A stretch of DNA of 64,000 nucleotides from Auriscalpium vulgare (taxonomy: Eukaryota; Basidiomycota; Agaricomycetes; Russulales; Auriscalpiaceae): positions 558,001 to 622,000 of the forward strand of contig JAHBBC010000004.1 of NCBI GenBank assembly GCA_019915015.1, given 5' to 3'. The position numbers were made by a program, and so were the translations under genes. The stretch's first letter is position 1, and each line of letters starts with the position of its first letter. The notes beneath the pieces are model-generated. The model was not told the DNA's origin. It did not search any database and saw only the letters and a list, made by a program, of their open reading frames with translations. Positions 11,348 through 21,634 of this stretch are shown here, one piece after another.

Positions 11348-11965
11348 GAGCACGGCATGGATGTGGGACAGCGCGACTCGTGCAATGCGGGCAGGAAACC
11401 CAGCAATCTCTACGAATTGCTGAAGAAGCAATGTGTCTGAGGTGATAAGTCGCCAGGCCAACGTTGTTGAATGAGCATCAGTTGGGATCTCTTTGAGCCA
11501 GAGCCGGGCGGCGAGCTCCGCGATGCCATCGGTAGCGACCGTATATTCTTGCGCTGGGTGTTGAATGCCAGAAACTGTATGTGTGATGAGTTGGTGAACA
11601 GTGCGTCTTTCCTCCGGTGTCATTCGAGGGAAGAGTTCCAGAAAGAAAGTTGACCAGTGATACATCCCATCCCAGGCGGTCGCGAGCAGGGCTGTGAAGC
11701 GTTCGGAGTCAAAGTCAGAGGTAGGCCTCTTCTTCTTGGGTTCACCAAGGCATTGCATGCCACGTAGACTCCAATGCGCGCACCCGAGAGCGGAGAGAGT
11801 AGCGGGGTCGGGATCTGTGAAGGGGTGTGGCATCTTTGATGGAGCAAGATGGTTGCAGAATATGTCCATAGTGATGAAGCCCCGGGATTCATATGGATCC
11901 ATCATCGCCACTGTTGCGTGGGCCTGGACAGAGACAACACAACCCTCCCTTGCAGCCGTGACAAT
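11348..11965 (-). pseudogene. MYND gene, second recognised exon (5' side of LINE)
   Basis: On the minus strand this exon runs from the acceptor at 11966/11965 (CCCCAG, with a CTGAC branch site in the intron) to the LINE insertion, and includes the right target duplication 11348-11362. Reading through the restored site gives one continuous frame into 2694. The upstream intron is 58 nt once the Gypsy element is removed (donor GTACGC at 21269). Content is typical of the alpha-helical N-terminal half of fungal MYND proteins. Confidence 0.8.
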
Positions 11966-12021
11966 CTGGGGCGACGTTCTCGTCGTCAGGGACAAAGCAA
12001 GCCAGACCTTCAACGCAGCGT

Positions 12022-13474
12022 TGATGGGCGTCCAACTGGTAGTGAGGCGGATATATATTGATGTCCAATCCTCAGAGCGCAGTAGTGAACGTATCGAGTT
12101 GAGGGAGTGCAGTCAGGGTCCCGAGACTACGCACGGCAAATCCTGCTCGGTGTACGAGTGGGACACAGTGACTAGGACTTGAATCGGAGGGCGCGAGAGG
12201 CTGGGGGAGAGGACGATAGTGCGAGAGCTAGACACGGCACGGATCACCGAAATGATACAGTGCTGGAGACGCGACGGGCGAGCTCCCAAGAATGTGTCAC
12301 GGAAGCTAGGAATGTCGGAGGGGACGCGAGGACTATTTCGAGAGTCGAAGGGGAATTACGCAGCGGTGGCAATGGTCGGGGGAATATATCGAGGGTGAGA
12401 GGGACGAAGTATGAGGCGGTGACGAAGGACCAGAGGGGCGTATATAGGCCTGATCTCTGCGTTGAAGGTGCGGGGTGTCGAGGGGGAGAGTAGCGAGGCG
12501 TAGGGAGATTTCAAAGGGCAAGAGGGGGTTTGTCGAGGGTCGCGGTATTGGTATTCGTATTGATATTGCGGCGTGGTATTGGTGTCGAAGTTTCGTGCGT
12601 CTAAGAACTAGAGCGACGGGTTGTGGTGAAGTCAGACCACTTCAGGCGCTCTTTCGAGATCCTGAGTACGAGGGGGAATAGTAACTTGCCAGTGTTCTTC
12701 CGTCTGTCTAGCGACTCAGAACTATTTGTACGACAAGCGAGTCAGAAATCCGTATCGTACGGACGTGACATAGTGAAGACAAATACGATTTAAAACGCGG
12801 TAGACGTGGGTCAGATATCACGGGGTGTACGAAGTGGACGCGGGGAGTGAGTATACGAGGGATGTGGCAAGAGAGGATCGTTGAATTACGGACGGATTTA
12901 GGTTTAGTTCCGACTTACGATCGCCGCTAGGGGGCGAAGTGCGTTTAGCGCGCTAGCGCTTATATCGTAAGACGCTGGTGGTGTATCGTAAAGTCGAGCG
13001 GGGTATCCGATGTATTCCGAGTGTAAATTGAAGGGAGGGACGTACGACGGGCGGTCTTGGCTCGTTGTGTAGCGCTCCTGCCTATCTCGGACGGCTGTGG
13101 ATTAACGTAGGCGGGACCGTATCGTGGATCGAGATGTGGGGAATATCGAGAAATCGGGGAACGCAGAAGGGAAGTATGATTGACAGCGGCGCATCACGGC
13201 GGGGAAGGATTGTGGCGTGTGGCTCCGAGTCAGATAGCCGCTGTGTGACTTGTTGTGCGGGGCCGTAGGATTGTGGCGTGTGGCTCGGGGCGCTTGGTGG
13301 GGCGTGTAGGCTATTTCGAGTGCGTTTGGGGCGCTTTCGATAGACGCTGCGGGGTGGTAGTGAAACCTGATGGTGCGGACCGAGGCCGGCAGGCCGAGGT
13401 CACGTGATTTCGGAAGATGCCGAAAATGCCAAAATTCGGGTGTTTCTCCGCTAGACGGCTGGGCAGGCGTATCA
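12022..13474 (-). repeat. Gypsy 3' LTR
   Basis: 1453 bp, matching 19810-21263. TG...CA ends; the polypurine tract abuts its inner edge at 13475. A solo relative is at 32334-33779. Confidence 0.95.
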
Positions 13475-13510
13475 CCTCCTCCTTATTGAAATACTGACCG
13501 TCCTCGGTCA
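13475..13510 (-). promoter_or_regulatory. Polypurine tract with adjacent hairpin
   Basis: On the minus strand the sequence ends AATAAGGAGGAGG directly against the 3' LTR, the standard place for plus-strand DNA priming. Just before it TGACCG and CGGTCA form a short hairpin. The whole 36-nt block is repeated (33/36) at 14763-14798. Confidence 0.7.
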
Positions 13511-16500
13511 GCATGTAGAGGGAGTGACGCCTCGAAAGGAATACGCGGGCGGGAGGGAATACGAAAGTCGTCGGCGCCAGGTTGTACATGGTGGCATACT
13601 GAACCGCCTCCGACCATGCCGAGCTTCGGCAATGAAGGAAGATGTGCGTGGCGTATTACGAAAAGGGATTGGCGCGTGTTGGCGTCGTGTTCTATTTCAA
13701 AGCGTTGTGCGTTGGCGAGGCGAGTGGCGTAGACGTTGGATCGTAGGCGGGAGAGCTGCTCGAATCTTTTCTGGAGTGCGACGGCGCGTCGGACAATTAA
13801 GTCCGTCGTGGAGAGAATGGAGGTGGGCGGCGGCTGGAGATACGTGGCTTCCGAAATATCGAGTGGAATAAGCGGGTGGCATCCGGTGACTGCAAAGTAA
13901 GGCGAGCATCCCATACGCTTGCGCGTAGTGATGCGGTCGGACCAGAATACGGAATAAGCATGGCGTGCCCATTGAGTCTGGTCTCCGTCCGCTGCTTTGA
14001 CGAGTGCTTGCCGTACGTCGTAATGCGAGCGTTCCACGATGCCGTTGGCGCGTGAGTTGTAGCCGCTGATTCGAATGTGACGGATGTGATATTTCTTCTC
14101 TAGCTGGACCAGCGCTTTGACGAAAGGTCCTCCGTTGTCCGTGACTATTTCGCATAGTGAGTTCCATCGGCTGAGGATATTCTCATACACAAAATCGGCG
14201 ATTTGTGCAGAGTTCTCCTTCTTGAGTAGTCGAAATTCGGGCCAGGCCGTAAGAGAGCAACGGCCTTGGACGATGTAGCGGTAGCCGTTTGACGCGGGCA
14301 TAAACATAGTGTCGACGTAGACTTTGGCAAATAATGAGGCGGGCATTGCGACGGTGGGCGGCATTAAGATCTGTAGCTTTTGGCGATGTTGGCAGACGAT
14401 GCATGTCCGGACATACCACATTGCGTCGGCTTCATAGGAGGGCCACCAGAAGCGTTCCCCGATGAGAGAGCGGGTAGCGAATACTCCACGGTGGCCGACT
14501 TTGTCATGATAGTCGGTGAGGATAGCAATGCGGCGATTGGGATGGGGAATGAGTTTGTGTGCACCGTCTCCAGATCTTCTCCAGAGTCGATTTCCGTCGA
14601 GAAAGAAGCGTGTGGTGTAGCGGACGAAGGTGCCAAAGGCGGTGTCGGAAATATTGCTGGGGCGAGTTGGGTTGTCTAACCACTGCTGCACTTCAAGGAG
14701 GCGGCGATCTGCTTTTCGCGCTCCTTCCGTGCGTGGTACTTCGCTGTACTCGAGCCCTGGCTCCTCCTCCTTATTGAACTCTTGACCGTCCTCGGTCAAG
14801 GCGAAAACTGCGAGGCTTGTGGGGGAGGAAATGGGAGAGTGCGGGACTGGTTCTGGATCATTCGGGGTGATGGTGGCAACTAGAAAACCGTATAAGTTGT
14901 CGAGCCAGTCGTCGAAATTGCCGTCGAGTGGTTCTTCAGGATCGCCGGGTTGTCGGACACGTCTAGAAAGTCCGTCGGGGCCGTGAAAAATTCCGGGGAC
15001 GTGGCGCAGCAGGAATTTGAAGGCTAGAATCGCTATAATCCAGCGATTGATGCTTGCTGTGGGTACTAGGTCCGGATTCTTCAGCATACCGCTGATGGAA
15101 GATGCGTCGACCTCGACGATGAGATTTCGAAGTCCAATAAGGTATACTCTGAGCGCACGGAGGGCTCGGAATAAGCCGTAGATTTCTAGCTTGGGTTGGG
15201 AGAACCGGCGTTCCCTGTCGTTGAGCGAAATGGATCCGAAACGTGAATAGTGGCGGCGTTTGGCGTTGTCAAGATCCTGTTGGGCGAGGATATACCCAAC
15301 AGCAATATAGGAAGTGTCGACGGCGAGGATAACTGGAGCAGGGGATTGGTAGTCGATGGCCTTCAGTGCTCCGGAATGCACTAGAGCGTCCTTGAGGTAT
15401 TCTTGAGCCTCAAGTTGGGCTGGGCCATACTCGAATTCGACGCCTTTGCGAGTGAGCTTTGTGAGAGGCCATGCGTGCTTGGCGAAATCCTTGATGAATA
15501 TGCGGCAGACTCCGACAGTCCCTAGAAATGCGCGGATGTCCGACAGATCTTTACACGGACCCCAGTTGGTGATTGCTGAGATGGTGGTAGGATCTGCTTT
15601 GCGACCTTCGGGTGTGCAAAGGTGGCGGAGGACGGTGAATTCGCGCGAGATGAGGATGGACTTGGTGCCGGAGAATGTACCGCCAGAATAACGCATGCGC
15701 TGCAGGATACAGTTAACGTTCTGGAAATGTTCCCAGACGAAGCGCCGTATGTCGGAATTCTCTGGGATCATTTCGTAGGTGCCGTCGGGATTTCTATAGT
15801 CGGAAGCTGGGCCTTTTATAGGCACGTCGTCGATGAAGGGGATGGTGTAGTCCGGGATCTCGTCTTGAAGAATGAATGTGACGTCGTCGTGAAAGATAGG
15901 AACGGAATTCGTCCAACCCATTGGTAGGGTGACTAGTCGGTGCGCGCCGTATGGGGTTTGGAAGGTGGTGAAGTCGCGGGATCGCTCGTCAATAACGCGC
16001 TCGTCATAACCGACGTAAAGGTCCAGAATACCGCCGCAAGCACGTCCGCCAAATTGTTCAGCGAGGTGTTCTTGAATGGGCGGGACTCCTGAGTGTGCGA
16101 CCGTGACGGCATTGAGCGGTTCGAGGGAGTGGACGATCCTGAGCTTCCCGTCCTTCTTCGCAACGCAAAACCATTTCGAACGGTATGAGGAGTTGGAGGG
16201 TTCATAGACACCGGCGGCAATCTTCTTCCTAATAATTCCGCAGACCTCATTGTGGATTCCAGGGGGAATAGGGATATTCCGCTCTACCCACGGGACGTGG
16301 GAGACGACTGGAATTTTGATGGGAGGGAAGTATTCTTCTTTGAAGCTGCCGCGCTCGGTGTCGTCCCAAGCAAACACTTTGTTTTGTTTCGAAATGACAT
16401 CGTGAAGGAGGTCGCGTTCGGTGGGGGTGAGGAATTCGAAATTGGGCAAGTTATCCATGACGTCGTGGCGTTCCTGTGTGTATCGACCAGTCGGCGTGAA

Positions 16501-17166
16501 TGCGGGGGGATGTGTGGCAAGTGGGGGCATTGATTCTAGCGGGTCTCCAAGAATATTGCGCTCGATCCTGAATCCGTCGGGGAGCGTTCCGAGAACTGGG
16601 CGCACTTTGAGTGCAACTGGCTTGTACTTCTTCTTGCCTATAAACGTAGCACGAGACTGGGGTTCTGAGTGAGGGGAATTTGTCGTATGTGGTTCCCAGG
16701 AATTATGCGGCGAGTCCGTAGCGTGCCCACTGAATTTCGAAGTGGGCGTGTCAAGATGTTGAGTCGAAATGGGAACCGCGGGCCTTGAGGTCTTCGGAAT
16801 ATTCTGTTGAGGTCCAAGATAAGAGTCGGGAGTCGCTGGAGGATTACGAGGGGGTGCGGGGCATATGTTCTGCAAGAAAGCGGGGGCGACATATTCGGGA
16901 AGATGGGATCGAGCTTCAGAAGCGGTGATGTATGCGTGTTTAACCGCTGACTCGTCCGAGGAATCTATGGGGGTATATGCGAGGACGCGGACGTCGTCTC
17001 CATTGCCTTCGAGTATCATGGCAATGGATTCTCCTTCCTCTAAGTCTTCAAGCGCATTGTTGTTTAATTTGCTCGTCGCGAAACCGATGGTGGCCTCGAG
17101 GGAATGTCGGGAGTGTGAGCGTAGCGCCTCCATTTGGGTTGACCATCGTGACTGTCTGGTCCGCAT
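13483..17166 (-). CDS. pol: Gypsy Pol: reverse transcriptase, RNase H, integrase
   Basis: 1227 aa from ATG at 17166, overlapping the end of gag by 119 nt in the +1 frame, so a frameshift or re-initiation is needed. Domains: RT (about 270-480) with catalytic FIDD and QTPYGAHRLVTLPMGW; RNase H (about 595-730; DTS, and E in KLEIYG); integrase with an HHCC finger (DKVGHRG ... CIVCQ) near 890 and catalytic D, D, E in VYVDT, TDNGGPF and GIVERSH. No chromodomain is seen. Near the C-terminus (about 13600) a different frame continues a more protein-like sequence through the polypurine tract, so the last 40 residues may be frameshifted. Confidence 0.93.
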   Translation of the reverse strand: MRTRQSRWSTQMEALRSHSRHSLEATIGFATSKLNNNALEDLEEGESIAMILEGNGDDVRVLAYTPIDSSDESAVKHAYITASEARSHLPEYVAPAFLQNICPAPPRNPPATPDSYLGPQQNIPKTSRPAVPISTQHLDTPTSKFSGHATDSPHNSWEPHTTNSPHSEPQSRATFIGKKKYKPVALKVRPVLGTLPDGFRIERNILGDPLESMPPLATHPPAFTPTGRYTQERHDVMDNLPNFEFLTPTERDLLHDVISKQNKVFAWDDTERGSFKEEYFPPIKIPVVSHVPWVERNIPIPPGIHNEVCGIIRKKIAAGVYEPSNSSYRSKWFCVAKKDGKLRIVHSLEPLNAVTVAHSGVPPIQEHLAEQFGGRACGGILDLYVGYDERVIDERSRDFTTFQTPYGAHRLVTLPMGWTNSVPIFHDDVTFILQDEIPDYTIPFIDDVPIKGPASDYRNPDGTYEMIPENSDIRRFVWEHFQNVNCILQRMRYSGGTFSGTKSILISREFTVLRHLCTPEGRKADPTTISAITNWGPCKDLSDIRAFLGTVGVCRIFIKDFAKHAWPLTKLTRKGVEFEYGPAQLEAQEYLKDALVHSGALKAIDYQSPAPVILAVDTSYIAVGYILAQQDLDNAKRRHYSRFGSISLNDRERRFSQPKLEIYGLFRALRALRVYLIGLRNLIVEVDASSISGMLKNPDLVPTASINRWIIAILAFKFLLRHVPGIFHGPDGLSRRVRQPGDPEEPLDGNFDDWLDNLYGFLVATITPNDPEPVPHSPISSPTSLAVFALTEDGQEFNKEEEPGLEYSEVPRTEGARKADRRLLEVQQWLDNPTRPSNISDTAFGTFVRYTTRFFLDGNRLWRRSGDGAHKLIPHPNRRIAILTDYHDKVGHRGVFATRSLIGERFWWPSYEADAMWYVRTCIVCQHRQKLQILMPPTVAMPASLFAKVYVDTMFMPASNGYRYIVQGRCSLTAWPEFRLLKKENSAQIADFVYENILSRWNSLCEIVTDNGGPFVKALVQLEKKYHIRHIRISGYNSRANGIVERSHYDVRQALVKAADGDQTQWARHAYSVFWSDRITTRKRMGCSPYFAVTGCHPLIPLDISEATYLQPPPTSILSTTDLIVRRAVALQKRFEQLSRLRSNVYATRLANAQRFEIEHDANTRQSLFVIRHAHLPSLPKLGMVGGGSVCHHVQPGADDFRIPSRPRIPFEASLPLHADRGRSVFQ
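14763..14798 (-). promoter_or_regulatory. Possible central polypurine tract inside pol
   Basis: A 36-nt copy (33/36) of the 3' polypurine tract and its hairpin lies between the RNase H and integrase coding parts. In protein it gives LTEDGQEFNKEE here and LTEDGQYFNKEE at the 3' copy. A central tract is known in lentiviruses and Ty1; use as a second primer here is inference. Confidence 0.5.
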
Positions 17167-19336
17167 TGGCGTAGTTGCGGACGACCGACTCGGTCAAGAC
17201 GTCGAAGGGTCTGCCCAATAGGATGTCGTAGGCGACATTTCGGACGATGTGAATCTGGAGGTAAATCGTCATGTTCCCAAAGCGAACGGGGACATTGCGC
17301 GCAAGTCCTAGGGATTCTGAATATTGACAATTTGCGCTTTGAAGCCTAATCTTGATGTCCGGGGTATAATGGAGCTCTAGAAAATGACAGACTTCTTCCG
17401 ACATGGCGATAACTTGAGACCCGGGATCGAGGAGACATTCTATTGCCACTCGGTTGGCAATGAGTCCGTCGATGGAGCGTAATGCGTGAGACTCTCTAGC
17501 AACGATGAGGCAGTCATCGTCGCTGTCGTTCGCATCTCCTACTCCGTTGAGGTACATTTCGATAGGGTCGGCCATGTAGAAATCGCCTTCCTTCTCTGTC
17601 CAGAGGTCCTCCTTGGTAGCAGTGCGTGGGTCGGGCAGATAGTGGAGGAATGCTTTGTTCTCAGCCGCTTCAGTTGCTGCGGCTGCTGAAACAAATTCTT
17701 CATCCGGCACTTCTTCAACTGAGGCCTTGCGCGGAGGTACTGCAGCTTGAGTGGTAGCAGCGCGACGCGGCGTGACCGCGTCCCGGAACTTGGCGCGTAC
17801 TTCTGGCGCAAGTGACAGTAGTTCCTCCGGCGTGAGCATGATTTGGGCTGTCTTCATAGCGCGAGCGTAGATGGTGTCGGCAATCTCTGGTCGATGGATG
17901 GGGGCAGCGTGTCGAAATGCGGGTTCTGGTGCCTTAGCTTTGGGTGGATCGGCAGGCGTGGTCTTGGCTTTGACCGGTGCGCCTGTAGCATCCTTGGCAT
18001 TTCGATATGGGTGCTGAGGCGACTGAACTGGCGCTTCGACTTCTGCTGCTGGGCCGGGAGCTGGAGGAGGGACTGAAGGTGCGGGTACCACGTCGCGCGG
18101 CTTTGCTCGGGCTGCGCGGGTGATTTCGACCCCGTCGAAGATCTGCGCGTAGGTCTCTTGCGCGTAACTCTCTCTTCCGCGCAAAGCGGCCAGTTCCTCC
18201 TCTAGGAATTGAATCCGATCGACCTTGGATAATTCAAGGATGTTGGGGTTTCGGGTGGTGCTTGTTTCGATCATCAACTGGGCAACTGGTTTGACGCTAG
18301 GATTGCGCCTGTACCATTCCTGCACGCGATCGCGCAGGAAGTCACCCGAAATTGTGCGGGGGACGTAGGAACCATTGGCGAGCGTGACCCTTCCTTCTCC
18401 ATTGCGAACGACAACTCCGGTGCGTATGTCTTCTTCCACAATGGTGCACGCGCTGATGCGATGGTCCGACGATCCGCAATAAAGACACCGGCCGGCTAGG
18501 CGGGTCATAGCGGCGGACTTGGCATCCTCGGCTGCTGTAGTAGCTGCGGGAGTTGCTGAGGCCTTTGCAACAGGTGCCGCACTGGTGGGAGTGGGAGTGA
18601 CGCTTGGTAAATTGCCACCCTGCATGAGGGTGCGGACTAGTTGCGCAAGGATATCCTCTGTTTTGATGCTCGGCGGGGGCGTAGGAGAGGTGATTCGGAC
18701 GGTGGGGATGGGTATGTTGACCGCAGCTACGTGACCGACATTTCGAAAGGTGTCGGTGGCCGAGGCGAGGACGAATTTCCCGGCTTGGTGAACATCGGCA
18801 ATCTCATACGCCTCGCCAGGCTCGACATCTGGCTTCTTAATCTGCAGACGCGGATTTAGAGTGAGCCAGACGAAGTCGGGAATGCCGCGGGAGAATTCTC
18901 GATTTTGTTGCATTGTCGAGAGCCGTCCTTTGCGTACAAGAAACCCGGATATGGTCAGGTATTTGCGGTGGTATACGGCAAAGTCGTCCAACGTCAGGTC
19001 CGTCTTGGTGCGCGTCTTCAGGACTAGTGACTCCAGGTCCGCTAATGTGTACGCTCGGTCTTCTTCGGCTCCTGGATACAGTTTGCCAACTGCGGTCTTG
19101 AATTCCTCATACGTGTTGTTGCCCGTAAACTCTGGCATCGAGTCAAACATGTCTGCCTCGCCCGAGGGGACGTAGAATTTGGACCAGTCCTTCTTCTCCC
19201 GATTTCCGGTGATACCAGCTTGCGCGAGTGCGGGCTCGAGATCTTCCCAGTAGCGGCGAATTTCGCGCGGCTTTGCTGGGTCGAAGACGGGTGCAGTACG
19301 CGACTTGCGAGCGGGCATGGGAATGATTGCGGCCAT
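17048..19336 (-). CDS. gag: Gypsy Gag with aspartic protease
   Basis: 762 aa from ATG at 19336. The N-terminal 200 residues are a capsid-like helical region; a zinc knuckle CLYC-x4-H-x4-C sits near residue 285. A Pro/Ala-rich linker follows, then the protease near residue 650 with active-site DPGS (in LLDPGSQVIAM) and the conserved ILLGRP segment. Most retropepsins have D-T/S-G; Pro in the second place appears to be a lineage trait because the rest of the domain is well kept. Gag packages RNA; the protease would cut the polyprotein. Confidence 0.9.
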   Translation of the reverse strand: MAAIIPMPARKSRTAPVFDPAKPREIRRYWEDLEPALAQAGITGNREKKDWSKFYVPSGEADMFDSMPEFTGNNTYEEFKTAVGKLYPGAEEDRAYTLADLESLVLKTRTKTDLTLDDFAVYHRKYLTISGFLVRKGRLSTMQQNREFSRGIPDFVWLTLNPRLQIKKPDVEPGEAYEIADVHQAGKFVLASATDTFRNVGHVAAVNIPIPTVRITSPTPPPSIKTEDILAQLVRTLMQGGNLPSVTPTPTSAAPVAKASATPAATTAAEDAKSAAMTRLAGRCLYCGSSDHRISACTIVEEDIRTGVVVRNGEGRVTLANGSYVPRTISGDFLRDRVQEWYRRNPSVKPVAQLMIETSTTRNPNILELSKVDRIQFLEEELAALRGRESYAQETYAQIFDGVEITRAARAKPRDVVPAPSVPPPAPGPAAEVEAPVQSPQHPYRNAKDATGAPVKAKTTPADPPKAKAPEPAFRHAAPIHRPEIADTIYARAMKTAQIMLTPEELLSLAPEVRAKFRDAVTPRRAATTQAAVPPRKASVEEVPDEEFVSAAAATEAAENKAFLHYLPDPRTATKEDLWTEKEGDFYMADPIEMYLNGVGDANDSDDDCLIVARESHALRSIDGLIANRVAIECLLDPGSQVIAMSEEVCHFLELHYTPDIKIRLQSANCQYSESLGLARNVPVRFGNMTIYLQIHIVRNVAYDILLGRPFDVLTESVVRNYANADQTVTMVNPNGGATLTLPTFPRGHHRFRDEQIKQQCA

Positions 19337-19809
19337 GATTGGGAGAGGTGCTGGTGGGGCTGGGATATTGCGTGGGGGTACGGGGATATTTCGAGGGATC
19401 GGAATTAGATGGGTGATCGAGAGGGGTTTCGAAATAACAGGCGAGGGCGAGGGAGGTGTGCGTGGAGTTGGAGGATTACTCGGGTGTAGCGGGGTGAGAT
19501 CGGAAAGTGGGGGAAGAGGTGGAAGCTGCGGGGAAGGTGTGCGAAATCCGCCTGGTACGTGATACCGGGTAGAGAATTCTTCTTCGGCTACAGGGACGAT
19601 CGGCTCCGGACTTGAGGGGAGGGGAACGTCTGCGGCTTCCGGACTATCCTCTTCTTCGGCTGTGTCGTCGGAGAGGGGGGCTGGGTAGATGATATGGGTT
19701 TGTCGTACGTCGTCTGCGTGCGACTGGAGATGATAGGTTCGAAAGGGAGCAGGTGCGGATGGAAGTCGCGGAGGAATTCTGACTTGACCCTCGCGGTGGG
19801 CTCCAAAGT
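19337..19809 (-). other. Gypsy leader with putative primer-binding site
   Basis: Directly after the 5' LTR on the minus strand (from 19809) comes ACTT then TGGAGCCCACCGCGAGG. The TGG start fits a site complementary to a tRNA CCA end; I cannot name the tRNA. The rest of the 473 nt is Pro/Ser-codon-rich and open only in short frames without a good ATG. Confidence 0.5.
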
Positions 19810-21263
19810 TGATGGGCGTCCAACTGGTAGTGAGGCGGATATATATTGATGTCCAATCCTCAGAGCGCAGTAGTGAACGTATCGAGTTGAGGGAGTGCAG
19901 TCAGGGTCCCGAGACTACGCACGGCAAATCCTGCTCGGTGTACGAGTGGGACACAGTGACTAGGACTTGAATCGGAGGGCGCGAGAGGCTGGGGGAGAGG
20001 ACGATAGTGCGAGAGCTAGACACGGCACGGATCACCGAAATGATACAGTGCTGGAGACGCGACGGGCGAGCTCCCAAGAATGTGTCACGGAAGCTAGGAA
20101 TGTCGGAGGGGACGCGGGGACTATTTCGAGAGTCGAAGGGGAATTACGCAGCGGTGGCAATGGTCGGGGGAATATATCGAGGGTGAGAGGGACGAAGTAT
20201 GAGGCGGTGACGAAGGAACAGAGGGGCGTATATAGGCCTGATCTCTGCGTTGAAGGTGCGGGGTGTCGAGGGGGAGAGTAGCCAGGCGTAGGGAGATTTC
20301 AAAGGGCAAGAGGGGGTTTGTCGAGGGTCGCGGTATTGGTATTCGTATTGATATTGCGGCGTGGTATTGGTGTCGAAGTTTCGTGCGTCTAAGAACTAGA
20401 GCGACGGGTTGTGGTGAAGTCAGACCACTTCAGGCGCTCTTTCGAGATCCCGAGTACGAGGGGGAATAGTAACTTGCCAGTGTTCTTCCGTCTGTCTAGC
20501 GACTCAGAACTATTTGTACGACAAGCGAGTCAGAAATCCGTATCGTACGGACGTGACATAGTGAAGACAAATACGATCTAAAACGCGGTAGACGTGGGTC
20601 AGATATCACGGGGTGTACGAAGTGGACGCGGGGGAGTGAGTATACGAGGGATGTGGCAAGAGAGGATCGTTGAATTACGGACGGATTTAGGTTTAGTTCC
20701 GACTTACGATCGCCGCTAGGGGGCGAAGTGCGTTTAGCGCGCTAGCGCTTATATCGTAAGACGCTGGTGGTGTATCGTAAAGTCGAGCGGGGTATCCGAT
20801 GTATTCCGAGTGTAAATTGAAGGGAGGGACGTACGACGGGCGGTCTTGGCTCGTTGTGTAGCGCTCCTGCCTATCTCGGACGGCTGTGGATTAACGTAGG
20901 CGGGACCGTATCGTGGATCGAGATGTGGGGAATATCAAGAAATCGGGGAATACAGAAGGGAAGTATGATTGACAGCGGCGCATCACGGCGGGGAAGGATT
21001 GTGGCGTGTGGCTCCGAGTCAGATAGCCGCTGTGTGACTTGTTGTGCGGGGCCGTAGGATTGTGGCGTGTGGCTCGGGGCGCTTGGTGGGGCGTGTAGGC
21101 TATTTCGAGTGCGTTTGGGGCGCTTTCGATAGACGCTGCGGGGTGGTAGTGAAACCTGATGGTGCGGACCGAGGCCGGCAGGCCGAGGTCACGTGATTTC
21201 GGAAGATGCCGAAAATGCCAAAATTCGGGTGTTTCTCCGCTAGACGGCTGGGCAGGCGTATCA
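19810..21263 (-). repeat. Gypsy 5' LTR
   Basis: 1454 bp; partner of 12022-13474. A CTATATAC TATA-like element lies at 20228-20236 and could start the genomic RNA (low confidence for that site). Confidence 0.95.
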
Positions 21264-21269
21264 GCGTAC

Positions 21270-21379
21270 CTGAGGGCTTCTCATAGCGTCTGCGACCTCG
21301 GACAACTCAAAGTGAAAGGCCTCCAACTTATTTGATACGTGTATGCTTTTGCTGGATGTTGATGCAATTGCAGGACAGA
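21270..21379 (-). pseudogene. MYND gene, first recognised exon (5' truncated)
   Basis: On the minus strand an open frame (ending ELSEVADAMRSPQ) reaches a CAG/GTACGC donor at 21270/21269. With the Gypsy element removed, the 58-nt intron joins it in phase to the exon starting at 11965. The exon is cut on its 5' side by the SINE1a head at 21380, so the start codon is not visible. Confidence 0.6.
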
Positions 21380-21634
21380 CTTGCTGGGAGTGGGCCGACG
21401 CTTAGCGCGGCAGTACGATTCCAAGCTCAATACAGGGCTGGATGGATGATCCTGTAACTCTGTACAATTGCAAGTACAGGAAATAATGATGAAGACTACT
21501 TAATTGTTGCTATAACACTATCCCTGAAACACTTCGGTAATATGCGTGCTCTCTCAAGCCACCGGTACTAAGCACCAAATGGGGTTGTCACTGCTGGCCA
21601 GCCTTGAGCCAGCATCAGAGCAAGGTTACGACCC
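21380..21634 (+). mobile_element. SINE1a, 5' half (split copy)
   Basis: Starts CTTGCTGGGAGTGGGCC and matches 230 to about 484. It breaks off at TTACGACCC; the other half resumes at 31152. A 9.5-kb block of inverted repeats and a DNA transposon lies between. Confidence 0.75.

Larger units (their letters stand above)
1..18604 (+). repeat. Segmental duplication, copy 1
   Basis: This stretch aligns with 45398-64000 in the same orientation at an offset of 45397, drifting to 45395-45396 through single-base indels. All components match in order: repeat M-L, SINE1a, MYND gene 3' part, LINE, MYND exon 2 and most of the Gypsy element. The copies differ by scattered substitutions and a few one-base indels (for example near 178, 6097 and 7512), so they are not one sequence assembled twice without change. 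Identity is very high by eye, but I did not compute it. The true left edge lies outside the window. Confidence 0.97.
12022..21263 (-). mobile_element. Ty3/Gypsy LTR retrotransposon, copy 1 (complete)
   Basis: The element is 9.2 kb with 1453- and 1454-bp LTRs beginning TGAT and ending ATCA. It is flanked by the 4-bp duplication GCGT (12018-12021 and 21264-21267). Genes run on the minus strand: gag-protease, then pol with the order RT, RNase H, integrase, which defines Ty3/Gypsy. The two LTRs differ by about nine changes by eye, so the insertion is fairly recent. It lies inside an intron of the MYND gene. Confidence 0.96.
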
